This document shows, piece by piece, positions 17,985-27,826 of a stretch of DNA of 64,000 nucleotides. This DNA comes from Symbiodinium natans. Taxonomy: Eukaryota > Sar > Dinophyceae > Suessiales > Symbiodiniaceae. The stretch lies in assembly GCA_905221605.1 (NCBI GenBank), contig CAJNDS010000052.1, forward strand, positions 180,409-244,408, given 5' to 3'. The notes below the pieces were generated by a model, which saw only the letters and a list, made by a program, of their open reading frames with translations, was not told where the DNA came from and did not search any database. The translations under genes and the position numbers were made by a program. The number at the start of each line of letters is the position of its first letter. The stretch's first letter is position 1.

Positions 17985-20168
17985 TCACATGTTGCGTTTG
18001 CAAGTGCGACACTCTGGATTCATAAGATCCTCCTCAGAAGGCAAGACATACATTGCCGTGCGTGGGCGCCCACACACAAGGATGTTGTCGCCATAAGCAT
18101 GGTGAAGAACTCCGGATCTGGAGTGTTTAACCCATGTTCCGGTGCCTCGTACAGGGTTCCCGCTTGGAACAGGCACCCGATCATCGACCTGCACGTGGTC
18201 GGGTGATGTCGGCGATTCACTCGAGCCCGATGACTCACTCGAGCTATTGGAGGAAGACGATTCCTCCTCATCGGAACTTTCAACCTTGATAGCAGGTGTT
18301 AACGAGGCACTAAGGTATGCCTGAGTCGGCAACAAGCCCTTGCCTTGTGTTGGCCCATCTGCAGAAGGTGGCTGCGGGGGGAATGCCCACATGTGCCCCC
18401 GAGGTGCATCAGGAGAGAACTCAAGCTGTCTGATGGCATCCATGACTGTTTCTAGCTCCCTCACGGGCCCCATGCTCAACTCCACGGAGTACACAGCCTC
18501 AGTTCCTTCCACCGCCGTGACATGTCTGCCCAAACATGAACGGACCTCCTTCTTAGCACCAGCCTTGCTGGCCCAAGAGATGCACGTTCTTTTCAAGCTG
18601 TGTGAAGAGACCGCCTTATCCTGAAGCACAAGCCTTAGGAAAGCTGAGACCTCCCCTGCCGTGATGGCTCTGCGGGCCAACACGCCATTGGCTAGGGGCG
18701 GGCGGAAGAGCGCAGCACCAACATGCCCATGTAACAGAAGACCAACCTTCTCAAAGGCACACTTGCACGTCTCAAACCATTCATGATCCGCAATTCCACG
18801 CAACGGAATCAGGATTGGTAGCAGCTGCGCGACCCTTCTGGCTGCCCTTGCGGTCTTATGCTGCTTAACCCGGATCACCACATAGCCATCGCGGCCTTCA
18901 CCGTCCACATCCACGTACGCCACCTTACGGAAGTCCGATTGTCTGGCACGTGCATACAAGCATAGGAGACAATATCCAGCAAAGGCTCGATCCCAATCCG
19001 ATGTATCGTGCCCATGCAACAGGGAATGAAGGATACGAACTTGTGCCACAGTGAGCGGGGGTGCCTGTTGGAGGTCACCAAGGTTAGCCAACATACGCTC
19101 AGCCGCACCGACACACTTGCGGCTTATTTTGCAAGGGATGTTTCTTACATCCATCACGAAGTAAGTAAAGCGCAGGGCGGACAAGAAGGATGAGGCTTTG
19201 GACGGTGGGGCCTGCGAACCATCCAAGAATTGCATGTACCTCCAAAACATGTCATCAGTGAAAGGGTCGAGATTTGCACCAACAATGGTATCAAACCACC
19301 TTAGGAACGTGAGGATGCTACCTGCTCTCTTGGAGGCTGTTCCTGCGGCCCTCGACCCAATGCATGCTTCCAGCGCCTGTGGATCGACTTCGCACTCAGG
19401 GTGCATCTTGCGGTTCCTCCGCATAATCACGATCCACTTATCAACCGCAAGCCTCACTGCTTTGCTTTGCTGGGCATCAACATCAACGTCGGAAAGGACT
19501 TTGAAAACAGATGACGCAAGGTCCCCAGGCACGACTGACTCCTGTTGCTCATCGAACGAAGTGAAAGGCTTGCACGGAAGCGACTGGGGGGTCCAGACTT
19601 CTGTTTCACGCATAGAAAGGGGTGGCATTTTAAGCTCTGAAGACACTGAGGACTCGCCAAAGATTGCACTGACAGCAGGCAGCTCCCAAGGCAACACAAC
19701 ATCAGACAGGCCCCTGTCCGCTAACCGTACAAAGCTGTCGGCAAACACATCACCCACGGTACGCGCCATTTTTGCAGGAGGCTCGCTGACGGACGGTTTC
19801 TCAGACTCAGACACCTGTGAGTCTTCCCTAACGGCGTCATGGTCTGCAGACTGGCTCAACAACTCATCACGCGCACCTGTTCGGCATGAAGTACGCCCAG
19901 AGCTGAGCTCAGACACTTCAGGGTTGACGTCGACCATTAAGTCTTCTGCCGCCGAAACAGGGGAGTTTTCGTCACCCCAATCTAGGCCATCAACTTCTGC
20001 AACCAACGGCCTTGGCAACCGCAACAACGGCACAGAGGGCTGTACACCAGCCCCAAATGGGGGCAACTCAAAGGGAACAAGAGGAAGGACTGGCGGCCCA
20101 TCATCTTCACTGACATGTCCGACCGAAAGATCATCCCCCTCTATATCCGGCAAACTATCCTCAGACAT
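17985..20168 (-). CDS. Tyrosine recombinase of the YR retrotransposon
   Basis: 727 codons, ATG start at 20168. Acidic/Ser-rich N-terminus; a SAM-like core-binding region (about 230-350); a catalytic domain (about 365-575). Visible active-site candidates: R409 in YARARQSDF, a Lys in VKQHKTA (about 435), H523 with K526/R527 in HSLKRT, H549 in CLGRH, and nucleophile Y560 in EAVYSVE. The spacing HSLKRTCISWASKAG...LGRH...Y is that of tyrosine recombinases. The enzyme would insert the circular cDNA. A Ser-rich C-terminal tail ends in CRTCKRNM. In DIRS-type elements the recombinase usually lies with or after pol; here it is the first ORF. Confidence 0.9.
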   Translation of the reverse strand: MSEDSLPDIEGDDLSVGHVSEDDGPPVLPLVPFELPPFGAGVQPSVPLLRLPRPLVAEVDGLDWGDENSPVSAAEDLMVDVNPEVSELSSGRTSCRTGARDELLSQSADHDAVREDSQVSESEKPSVSEPPAKMARTVGDVFADSFVRLADRGLSDVVLPWELPAVSAIFGESSVSSELKMPPLSMRETEVWTPQSLPCKPFTSFDEQQESVVPGDLASSVFKVLSDVDVDAQQSKAVRLAVDKWIVIMRRNRKMHPECEVDPQALEACIGSRAAGTASKRAGSILTFLRWFDTIVGANLDPFTDDMFWRYMQFLDGSQAPPSKASSFLSALRFTYFVMDVRNIPCKISRKCVGAAERMLANLGDLQQAPPLTVAQVRILHSLLHGHDTSDWDRAFAGYCLLCLYARARQSDFRKVAYVDVDGEGRDGYVVIRVKQHKTARAARRVAQLLPILIPLRGIADHEWFETCKCAFEKVGLLLHGHVGAALFRPPLANGVLARRAITAGEVSAFLRLVLQDKAVSSHSLKRTCISWASKAGAKKEVRSCLGRHVTAVEGTEAVYSVELSMGPVRELETVMDAIRQLEFSPDAPRGHMWAFPPQPPSADGPTQGKGLLPTQAYLSASLTPAIKVESSDEEESSSSNSSSESSGSSESPTSPDHVQVDDRVPVPSGNPVRGTGTWVKHSRSGVLHHAYGDNILVCGRPRTAMYVLPSEEDLMNPECRTCKRNM

Positions 20169-20584
20169 TGCACCACGAAGAGGTCTTTAACCAGGCAAAG
20201 ACAGGAGCTGGCGATAACACGACTGCACCCAATGGGCGGCAGCACCAAAGCTGGTCCAATCAGACAGCGTGAGGTACAGAAGAAAACGGGCCCCTTCACG
20301 CCGACTAACAAGGAGGCCACGGAAACTAGGCTCCACAATGTAGCTGAAAATATCAGGCGGTGCGTCCAAGCAGCGCTGAAGTGCAGGCACGTGAAAGTGC
20401 AAAGGTCGAATGCGCACGGGCACAAAAACAAAAGAGGGCACAGGCACCCGGAAATCGTCGGAAGACGATGTGGAGGCACTTGATGCAGACAGGTCCATCC
20501 ACTTCCCGATCGCGGGAAGCTTGCACGAAACTAAAGTCTTAGCACCTCTTTAAGAGCCACTAGACTAGAACGCGGCCTCCGGTC
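20169..20584 (-). other. Leader of the YR element
   Basis: Between terminal repeat B2 and the recombinase ATG. The minus strand has open frames (103-112 codons starting near 20479-20498) with basic, Ser/Cys-rich sequence, but no recognisable domain. Confidence 0.4.
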
Positions 20585-20788
20585 TCAAAATTTTTGGCAC
20601 TGAGCTGAAGAGCCAGTGCTGCACACACATCTTCCTGCACATGCAATTGCAAATCATCGTTGGCATACCAAGCAAGACAAGCGTCAGAAACTTTTGGGCT
20701 TCAAACCAAGACCAAACGGCACCCCGTTTTTCTTAGAGACAATTTGGCAGCAATCGATAAAACACCATTCGCTCGCGAACAGTAAGCT
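20585..20788 (-). repeat. Split direct repeat B2 (terminal)
   Basis: 204 bp, matches 11983-12186. Confidence 0.93.
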
Positions 20789-20871
20789 CACTCCTCACTG
20801 CTCGACTGAGCGCTGCTGATCCTTCCTCTGCTTTTCCTTGCTTCTCTTCTCCTTCACTTCTTTTCCTTTCT

Positions 20872-22740
20872 TCATCCTCTCGCTTGCTTCTCCTGTTCCT
20901 TGCAGATCTTTCCTCCATCTTCATCTTCGCTGTCCTTGATCCACAAGTTCTTGTCCACGTCGTAGTAGAGCCATGCCTTCGTGGCCTGCACCCATTTCCA
21001 TTGGACCTCTGATCCTTCGTAAGGAAAGATCGCGTACAATTCCTGAGCTTCTTCACTTCCTCCAACTCTGAATTGGCTTCGATCCTGTGGGCCAATCAGC
21101 TTGTCCTTCTTCTTTCCTCCTCCTGTGCTTCCTTCACTGTCTGTGGCCTTCTTGAGCTCTTCCTGAAGCGAGACGATCTTCCTTTTGTCTGAGGCTTGCT
21201 GTTCCTTCATTCCTCTGACCAACTCACGAAGCTGGGCCATCTCAATCCTCAAACTTTCATTTTCATCTCCTTTTCCTTCTCCTGCTGCTGCCTCTTGCTT
21301 CTTCCTCTCTGCTTCTGCTGCTGCTGCCTCTCGCCTCTTCCTTTCTGCTTCTGCCGCTGCTGCTGCCTCTCGTCTCTTCCTGTCCTTTTCCTCTGCTGCT
21401 GCTGCTGCCTGCCTTTTCTTCCTTTCTGCTTCTGCTGCGGCTTCCTGCTTCTTTCTCTCCTCTGCTGCTGCTGCTTCCTGCTTCTTCCTTCCTTCTTCTG
21501 CTGCTGCTTCCTGCTTCTTCCTTTCCTCTTCTGCTGTGGCTTCCTGTCTCTTCCTTTCCTCTTCTGGTTCTTCTTTCTCCTTCCTGGCTTTCTCCTCGGC
21601 TTTCCTCTTCCTGATCCTTTCTCGCCTTTTACGTTCCTTCTGCCACTTCTTCTCATCCTTCTCTGCCTGCTTCTCTGCTTCTTGTGTGGCTCCTTCTTCC
21701 TGTGGCGTAACTCCTGCTGCTTCAGCTACTGCTGCGCTTGCCTGCTTGTCAGAGCTACTGCTTGCTCCTGTGGCTGTGTTCCTGGTGCTTCCTTTTCCTG
21801 GTCCTTTTCCTTTTCCTTCCTTTCCTTTCTGGTACTTGTAGACGTAGTCGACGCCAACTTCGACCTTCTCGCCCGTGATCCTGTGCTGCTTGTATACCTT
21901 GCCATTCTCCACGTAGATCTTGTACTCGGTGTCGTCGTAGGGGTACGCAAAACCTCTTTCCTTTTCTTTCTCCTCTTCTTGTCTTTTCCTTAGCTCCTCA
22001 TTCACTCTCCTGATCTTCTCCTTCCTTTCCTTTTCCTTCCTCTTTTCCTCCTGCGTAGTTGTAGTAGACGCCGACGAAGATCTTGGTGCGGTAGAACTCG
22101 ATCCTTCTTCTTCTTTCTCCTCTTCACTTCCTGCTTCTCCTCGACCATGTCCTGTTCTTCGTAGCTCTCTTTCCATCTTCGCTCCTCTTTCTTCTTCTTG
22201 CTGCTTCCACCAGATCATTCCTTGGCTCTCTTCTTCTTCCTTCTCGTACTCGGCGATCTTGGTCTCCAAAGCTTCTATCCTTTCCTTCAAATGCCTGAGC
22301 ATCTCCACATCTCGCAGGTGTTGGTCCTCAATCTGTTCCTTGAGGCTTGCCTGTTCGCGACGCTGTTCTCTGAGCAACACGTTCGTTGTTCCTTGGGCTT
22401 CTTTCAACTGGTTCAACTGAGAGGTGAGCTCTCTGAACCAGCGTTCCTTCTCGGAGGCACTTGGTTCCATAGCTGCTACTTCCTTCTCTACAGCTACTGT
22501 CTCTTCCTTTTCAAGGTTCCTAAAACAGAGGTCCTTCACTCGAGGCATCCAGCTGCAAATGTTTCCTACCTCAAGCTGTTCCTGCAGTCCTAATGCACAT
22601 GCACTCGTGTCACTGCACACGCTGACATGTTCCTGCACAGTTCCTACACATGCACTGCACGACTGCAAAAGACATGTTCCTGAAGCTACTTCAACCTTTG
22701 AGCAACCTTCCAAACTTCCTGAAAACAAAGAGAACAACAA
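20872..22740 (-). CDS. Extra 3' ORF of the copia element: charged coiled-coil protein
   Basis: 622 codons downstream of RNase H, where most copia elements have no gene. The N-terminus is Cys-rich with a hydrophobic start (MLFSLFSGSLEG). A long Glu/Lys/Arg coiled coil from about residue 85 contains KERIEALETKIAEYEKEEEE. The middle has an Ala/Glu/Lys repeat (about 390-480, units like RKKQEAAAEE), encoded by a low-complexity tract at 21270-21660. A second coiled coil with AQLRELVRGMKEQQ follows, and the C-terminus has VQWKWVQATKAWLYYDVDKNLW. No known family recognised. It occupies an env-like position but has no clear membrane anchor beyond the N-terminus; a particle or packaging role is only a guess. 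Confidence 0.6.
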   Translation of the reverse strand: MLFSLFSGSLEGCSKVEVASGTCLLQSCSACVGTVQEHVSVCSDTSACALGLQEQLEVGNICSWMPRVKDLCFRNLEKEETVAVEKEVAAMEPSASEKERWFRELTSQLNQLKEAQGTTNVLLREQRREQASLKEQIEDQHLRDVEMLRHLKERIEALETKIAEYEKEEEESQGMIWWKQQEEERGAKMERELRRTGHGRGEAGSEEEKEEEGSSSTAPRSSSASTTTTQEEKRKEKERKEKIRRVNEELRKRQEEEKEKERGFAYPYDDTEYKIYVENGKVYKQHRITGEKVEVGVDYVYKYQKGKEGKGKGPGKGSTRNTATGASSSSDKQASAAVAEAAGVTPQEEGATQEAEKQAEKDEKKWQKERKRRERIRKRKAEEKARKEKEEPEEERKRQEATAEEERKKQEAAAEEGRKKQEAAAAEERKKQEAAAEAERKKRQAAAAAEEKDRKRREAAAAAEAERKRREAAAAEAERKKQEAAAGEGKGDENESLRIEMAQLRELVRGMKEQQASDKRKIVSLQEELKKATDSEGSTGGGKKKDKLIGPQDRSQFRVGGSEEAQELYAIFPYEGSEVQWKWVQATKAWLYYDVDKNLWIKDSEDEDGGKICKEQEKQARG

Positions 22741-22839
22741 AGCTGCAAATGCGAAGTTTCCTTTGGACTTGATTCTCTTGACTGTGGCCTTAGCTTGTTC
22801 CTGCTGTCGATGTTCTTGAAGCTCTTCAATTCCTACTGG

Positions 22840-23475
22840 TTAGTTTTGTTCGTCCTTGAAGCCTAGCCAATGCATCAACAACTTAATGCGTTTTCCTGAA
22901 AGCGGCTTAGTTCCTATATCAGCAGTGTTATCCTTGGTACCTACCGGGTGGACACTAAGAATTCCTTGCTTGTGGAGGTCCTGGAGAAAGAGGGTCCTAA
23001 TCTGCAAATGTCTCACTCTTCCTACTCCCTGCCTGGTAATAATACCACGAGCAGCGGAAGAATCTAGATGCAAATGCACTATGCACTTCCTACAGGTAAG
23101 GAACTCTATCCCTTCCTTGAGCAACAAAGAGTCACTAGCCGAACTAGCTGCGGCGTAATATTCTGCCTCTCCAGAAGACAGAGAAATGCTCCTTTGGGTC
23201 CTAGAGAACGCATAGATCAGTTGAGAATCCAGAAACACAGTTCCTGAACTTGTGCTGCGACGACTGTCTTCTGTCCAGCCCAATCCGAATCGGAGTATAC
23301 CTCCAGCAAGTGATGTTCCTTGGGTTTGACTTGGGAAAAGTCAAAGGTTCCGTTGCGAATGCTCTCGTTGAGGTTCGACATTCCTCGCGGCGTTTTCCTA
23401 TACGTGCAATGGTAACCATCTGTCTTTGTCATGTACTGCACAACATGAATCATCTGCTTCCTAGCTGCAAAAAGT
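22840..23475 (-). pseudogene. Copia RNase H, broken by two frameshifts
   Basis: The first part (to about 23283) gives LLEVYSDSDWAG, with the first catalytic Asp. After a further frame change it gives TEDSRRSTSSGTVF, ISLSSGEAEYYAA (catalytic Glu), VHLHLDSSAARGI, and ends GTKDNTADIGTKPLSG. Order and motifs are those of copia RNase H, but no single frame encodes it. Confidence 0.85.
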
Positions 23476-24594
23476 TGGCAATAAAATCGTGGACGCTAAA
23501 CCTCTTACTGCGAACTGCAGATCTGGCCTGTCCTGACAGACATATAGGAGGATTCCTACACACTTCCTAAACGAAGCTGCTTGTTCCTGGTCAAGAGGGT
23601 TTGTGTTGTCTGCTGCCTGGCTCTCCTGTGTGCACGGCGTTGGCTTTGATGCCTTTCCTGTCAACTTGAGTTCTTCACGAAGTTTTCCTAGATACTTTGG
23701 GTCACTGTGAATGTGAAGTTCATGATTGTGATACGAGTACTTCCTTTTGAGAAATCTCACCGTCTGAAGCGACTCGCCAATAGCAAGTTCCTGCGCGGTA
23801 AGAAACGGTCCTTCAATCTTCAGCTCGTACACTCGTCCTAAGCTCTTTAGTACAGGGTCGACATGATGACTCTTTCCTGCTGCTTGGATGTCATCAACAT
23901 GAACCACAAGAATGCTCTTCCTTGAGTCCCGAAACAGAGTTGGACAAGCTACACTTCTCTCAAAGTCTTGTTCCTTAAGTGAATCACTAAAATGATCCGA
24001 CCAAAGCAAAGCTGCGTCTCTCTGTCCTGGCAACACTCTGAGCAAGAGTAGTCCTTCCTGAAGACAAGAGGGATCAGTGTCCTGAAACAACTCCACGTAC
24101 TCCTTCGGGAATTCACATGCCGTTCTAGTCCTTTGGGGTACTTGCAAAAACGCATCTTTAACGTCAATGCTGTAGACCGAAAACTCTTCCTGAAGTGCAA
24201 TCACGGGCACTAACCTTGTGAGGCTTGCTGACGTGGCTGGTGAGAACACGTCACTTCTGTGTTCAGTTCCTTTAAATTCACGAGCCACTAGCCTAGCCCG
24301 TCTTTTCCAAGACCCTGACCTGAACCGCCAATCGAGCACGAATTTGGTTGTGAGCCATTTTATGGGTTCCTGTTCGCTCTCTTCTCTCTCATTCTCTCCA
24401 TCGTCTCTCTTGCGCCAACCAAGTTCCTCAAGTGGTTTCCTAGCCAGTGCCTGCATTCCTGAAAGTCTCTCCATCTCGGTGATCATGGCCTCTCTGTCCG
24501 TAGTCTTGAGCTCTTCCTCTGAAAGCTCTGGTGGTCCTGCGTCCTCATCGTTGAAGACTCTCTCTCTCCTCTTCATCTTCTTCTTCTTCTTCAT
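23461..24594 (-). CDS. Copia reverse transcriptase (frame-disrupted)
   Basis: RVT_2-type domain: RARLVAREFKG, then YSIDVKDAFLQVPQR, then ILVVHVDDIQAAG with the catalytic VDD, and DRPDLQFAVRGLAS at the end. The ORF stops at 23461. The expected continuation (AARKQMIHVVQYM) is found at once in another frame, so a single-base indel near 23476-23490 separates it from RNase H. Confidence 0.88.
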   Translation of the reverse strand: MKKKKKMKRRERVFNDEDAGPPELSEEELKTTDREAMITEMERLSGMQALARKPLEELGWRKRDDGENEREESEQEPIKWLTTKFVLDWRFRSGSWKRRARLVAREFKGTEHRSDVFSPATSASLTRLVPVIALQEEFSVYSIDVKDAFLQVPQRTRTACEFPKEYVELFQDTDPSCLQEGLLLLRVLPGQRDAALLWSDHFSDSLKEQDFERSVACPTLFRDSRKSILVVHVDDIQAAGKSHHVDPVLKSLGRVYELKIEGPFLTAQELAIGESLQTVRFLKRKYSYHNHELHIHSDPKYLGKLREELKLTGKASKPTPCTQESQAADNTNPLDQEQAASFRKCVGILLYVCQDRPDLQFAVRGLASTILLPTFCS

Positions 24595-27304
24595 CTCCTA
24601 TGTCTGAGTATGTGTCCTCCCAACAGATGTCGTCAAGTCCTGGCTCAGGGAGAGGTTCGTCGTTGTGCTCAAACACGCGTCCTGCATTAAACGGTGGAAA
24701 TTTCCTCTTCGGCGACTCGTCGGTCCTTGGGATTTTGGACGAAGTTCCTACGTCTTCATACTCATGCTTTCTGACTGCTGCCGGTGCTCTAGGCAACAAA
24801 AGTTCACTACCTTGGCTCTCTTGCATGACCTCTTGATCAGTGCTCATGCTGTCGCTACCACGACCACGGCTTATCTGCGACGTTGGTGTGACATCACTAC
24901 CTGCTTCATCGGATCCTAGTCCTCTGTTTTGCAGATGACTCAGCTGACTTGTAGGCGTTGCATCACTGCCTGCCTCATCAGGTCCTGGGTCTATCCATGC
25001 AGGTTCTGCAGGTTCTGCTTGCTGTTGCTCTTGTTCCTTTGCCTTCTTTGCCATTACATGAAGGTTCGTGTTTCTTGGGGTGACTGTTCCTAACGGTTTT
25101 GGTGTACTCGCCCCGCCTGCGATGACAGGTGTCTGTATTGCAGGAGTAATGGCTCCAATGCCATGTTGGTCTCCTAGAGGCTCCACCACTGTCACAGGCG
25201 CTGGTGTTCCTAAGGGGCCTGGTAGGTTCTTCCTAGGAACTACGCGAGTTGTGAGCGTCGTGTGTTTCACTTCCCAAGTGTGGATTCCTACACTAGTTAG
25301 TGCTTCCAGGTCAAAATGATGGGGGCATCTCTTCGCAGATCTACTGGTCTTTATGCCATCCATGTGCCACGTAATGAAGAGGTTGTTGTCAGTCTTTCCT
25401 AAGAACACTCCTCTCAGCCATTGAGGGTCACCTTTCTTGACATTGACGCCAGTCCTGTTTGCCAAGACCATCAAACTCTCACCAAACTGACAAAGTGTTC
25501 CTTCATACGGTCTTCCAGCAACAAACTCATAAGGTGTCATACCAGTAGCACTGTGCCTGTGGCACCTGTTCAGAATCCAAGCTGCATGCCTGAATGCCCA
25601 ACTGAACAAGGGGTGAGTATGTGCTATCAACACCTTTGCTTGTTCCTGCAACCCTTGAATCAACGTGAGGGCTTGCCTACGCACAGTTTGAATCGCACGC
25701 TCTGCCATGCCATTGGTTTCCTTCTGGCCTGAAACTGCATCTTGAAGAGTTGTTCCTAGTCCTAGAGCTGACCTTTGTTTCAGGATGATCTGCTTGAGCT
25801 TCTTCATGGTTCCTTCATTGTCTGCCTTCAAATTGATAGTCTGGTACTGAAGCTGAGTGCTCATGTACGTAACGCCTTCACCAACGTGCTCGATCAAACC
25901 TTTTCCTTTGGTTGCAGTTGGAATGCATGCAATGCTCCTACTCCAAGAGTCAATGCAAACCAAGCTGACTGCCGTCGGGGCTTCATCATGACTTGTTCCT
26001 GTAAAACAGAAATCCATACACAATGTGGGTCTAGACGATCGTTCCTTCTCAGGGCTCTGAGTTGGATGTGGCGACTCTTTTCCTTTACACGCAACGCACA
26101 CTGGACACCAAGTGGCATACGGTAAATGTGTCAAATTGTGTACCTCAACTTCTTCAGGTTTGGGCATGACTTGGTCCTTGAGCGGTTGTGGAATGGCATA
26201 TTCCTGGTACTTCTTCTGAGCAGTGTTGAGTCCTAACCGTCTCTCATCTTCCATGATCTTCCTACTGAGCCTTCTAAGGAGGTCCTGTTCTGAGCCATTC
26301 TTAGATACTCCAAGTCCTGTACACAACTCCTTGAGGATCTTCAGGCTGTTCTGCTGACTGTACTCATGACCATCATAAATGAACGTAAGTTCTCCATGAA
26401 GTTCATACCTGTGTGCAGGGGCCTGTGGTTCCTGTTCGTCAATCTCCATGCTTTCATTCTCCGGGACTGTTTTGAGCCTTTGTTCCTGTTGTTGGGCCTT
26501 TGAACCATCTACTGGATAGACCATCCTGAATGGAGACTGTCCTGTCCATGATCTCTCTCCGAAAGGAGCTGAGAATTCGTCATACTCATCTGCAACCCAT
26601 GGCAGCGTGTCCTCAAAGAACTCACGGTTCACTGGGTCCTCTCCGTAGGTGGACCTCTCGTTCTGGAGGTTCTCACCCTCTACGGGGATGTCCTTCAAGT
26701 CGAGCGGATGAAAACGTGTCTTCCTGGGCGTGTGATGGTACCTGATCAGTTCAGTTCCATCCTTACTAAGAGACCATGTGTCCTCAGTGTACTCTTCAAA
26801 TGTACTTCTGTCTTCCGCCTTCTTGGGTGTTCCTATGAGGTAAGGAGGAAATGCCTTAGACGAGATCAAGGTCAGTCCCTCAAAGTTTTGGCTCTCATCA
26901 TAGATGTGGCCAAAAGGTTCTTCTAGATCTTCATACCTTTCGTTGTAGTGCAAGAGCTGCCAGCCTTCAGTGTCTCTGACCAAAACAGCTCTGAAGGGAT
27001 GTTTTCCTTGAGGATACATCATAGCTGGGTCAACATGCTCTGAGCTCTTTGGGCTGTAGTGGACTACATAGGGCTCATTCACGCTCGTCCATCCAATTCG
27101 ACCTTCAGCTACAAGGTTCCTAAGCGTTTCACAGAGATAGATTGGTGTAGGGACTCCTGTTGTTTGGGATGTCGAGACTGTCCTGACAAAAGCTTTAGCG
27201 GTGAGGGAATTGTTGTTGTAAGCTACTGCTATGGAAGTGTTTCCTTCAACCAAGAAAGTTCCTGTCTCACTACCGTTCCGAAATTCCCAACCTTTCTTCA
27301 ACAA
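24545..27304 (-). CDS. Copia integrase region of Pol
   Basis: Same frame as protease after the TAA. The zinc-binding part is degenerate (HLPYATWCPVCVACKGKES). The catalytic core shows the D,D,E residues in LCMDFCF, LKADNEG and QKETNGMAERA, then the C-terminal GRPYEG...GVFLG copia region. A Pro/Gln/Ser-rich acidic linker ends in a (GAA)n tract (24560-24595), where the frame passes to the RT ORF, so slippage there may have broken Pol. Integrase would insert the cDNA in the nucleus. Confidence 0.88.
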   Translation of the reverse strand: MLKKGWEFRNGSETGTFLVEGNTSIAVAYNNNSLTAKAFVRTVSTSQTTGVPTPIYLCETLRNLVAEGRIGWTSVNEPYVVHYSPKSSEHVDPAMMYPQGKHPFRAVLVRDTEGWQLLHYNERYEDLEEPFGHIYDESQNFEGLTLISSKAFPPYLIGTPKKAEDRSTFEEYTEDTWSLSKDGTELIRYHHTPRKTRFHPLDLKDIPVEGENLQNERSTYGEDPVNREFFEDTLPWVADEYDEFSAPFGERSWTGQSPFRMVYPVDGSKAQQQEQRLKTVPENESMEIDEQEPQAPAHRYELHGELTFIYDGHEYSQQNSLKILKELCTGLGVSKNGSEQDLLRRLSRKIMEDERRLGLNTAQKKYQEYAIPQPLKDQVMPKPEEVEVHNLTHLPYATWCPVCVACKGKESPHPTQSPEKERSSRPTLCMDFCFTGTSHDEAPTAVSLVCIDSWSRSIACIPTATKGKGLIEHVGEGVTYMSTQLQYQTINLKADNEGTMKKLKQIILKQRSALGLGTTLQDAVSGQKETNGMAERAIQTVRRQALTLIQGLQEQAKVLIAHTHPLFSWAFRHAAWILNRCHRHSATGMTPYEFVAGRPYEGTLCQFGESLMVLANRTGVNVKKGDPQWLRGVFLGKTDNNLFITWHMDGIKTSRSAKRCPHHFDLEALTSVGIHTWEVKHTTLTTRVVPRKNLPGPLGTPAPVTVVEPLGDQHGIGAITPAIQTPVIAGGASTPKPLGTVTPRNTNLHVMAKKAKEQEQQQAEPAEPAWIDPGPDEAGSDATPTSQLSHLQNRGLGSDEAGSDVTPTSQISRGRGSDSMSTDQEVMQESQGSELLLPRAPAAVRKHEYEDVGTSSKIPRTDESPKRKFPPFNAGRVFEHNDEPLPEPGLDDICWEDTYSDIGDEEEEEDEEERESLQR

Positions 27305-27325
27305 TTTTCCTACAGCTAAGACAGC

Positions 27326-27826
27326 TTAAAGAGGGTGAACAACTGATGAGATCAAGAAGACTTCCTCAACCTTCACAAGGTTTCCACCAACATCCTCAAA
27401 CTCAACCTCAATAACCCGTTGGTCCTGTACCTTTATCCTAGTTCCTTGAGCGTCTCGGAGTTCGATCCTGCGCCGGTCCGGGACCTTCCTTCCGAAATTA
27501 CGCATCCACACAGGGGCTAATGAGATATCTGCGCCTGAGTCAAGCACAACTTCAATTTCCTTTGCACCTGGGCTCTCTCTCACTGTCCTAACAAAGTTCT
27601 CTGGTTCTGAGATGTACCAACAGTACAAGGGGTCCTTCTCTATGTCTTCACTCTCTTCATCACTCTCACTTCCAATCTGAAATTCCTGCTCTGACTTTCC
27701 TGAACTAGCCGAAACCATCAAAACTCTCCCGAAGTAATCAATTTCAAGTTCCTCAGAGTCTTCGCTCAGCTCGAACTCCTCAGGAAAGCTGGTCGGTGGA
27801 TCACCGATGTGGTGCATTGTTACCAT
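27326..27826 (-). CDS. Copia aspartic protease
   Basis: 166 codons in the +1 frame relative to Gag. The catalytic motif is VLDSGADISLAP (D-S-G), followed by typical beta-strand sequence. It ends in TAA at 27326, but the frame continues unchanged into the integrase region, so protease and integrase were one ORF interrupted by a single stop. It would cut the Gag-Pol polyprotein in the particle. Confidence 0.8.
   Translation of the reverse strand: MVTMHHIGDPPTSFPEEFELSEDSEELEIDYFGRVLMVSASSGKSEQEFQIGSESDEESEDIEKDPLYCWYISEPENFVRTVRESPGAKEIEVVLDSGADISLAPVWMRNFGRKVPDRRRIELRDAQGTRIKVQDQRVIEVEFEDVGGNLVKVEEVFLISSVVHPL

Larger units (their letters stand above)
11661..20788 (-). mobile_element. Tyrosine-recombinase retrotransposon (DIRS/Ngaro-like) with split direct repeats
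   Basis: About 9.13 kb, nested in the copia element. Repeats on the plus strand: A1 11661-11869, B1 11983-12186, A2 12185-12393, B2 20585-20788. A1 equals A2 (209 bp) and B1 equals B2 (204 bp); B1 and A2 overlap by CT. On the coding (minus) strand this is B2 - ORFs - A2/B1 - spacer - A1, the split-direct-repeat layout of YR retrotransposons, in which the joined ends of a circle recreate the internal junction. No target duplication is seen; both ends carry the shared CT, as expected for recombinase-type integration. Three long, uninterrupted ORFs suggest a young copy. Confidence 0.92.

Noticed and set aside
21196-21993. Plus-strand ORFs rich in Leu, Phe, Ser and Cys
   Set aside because: Antisense of the Lys/Glu/Ala-rich copia 3' ORF.
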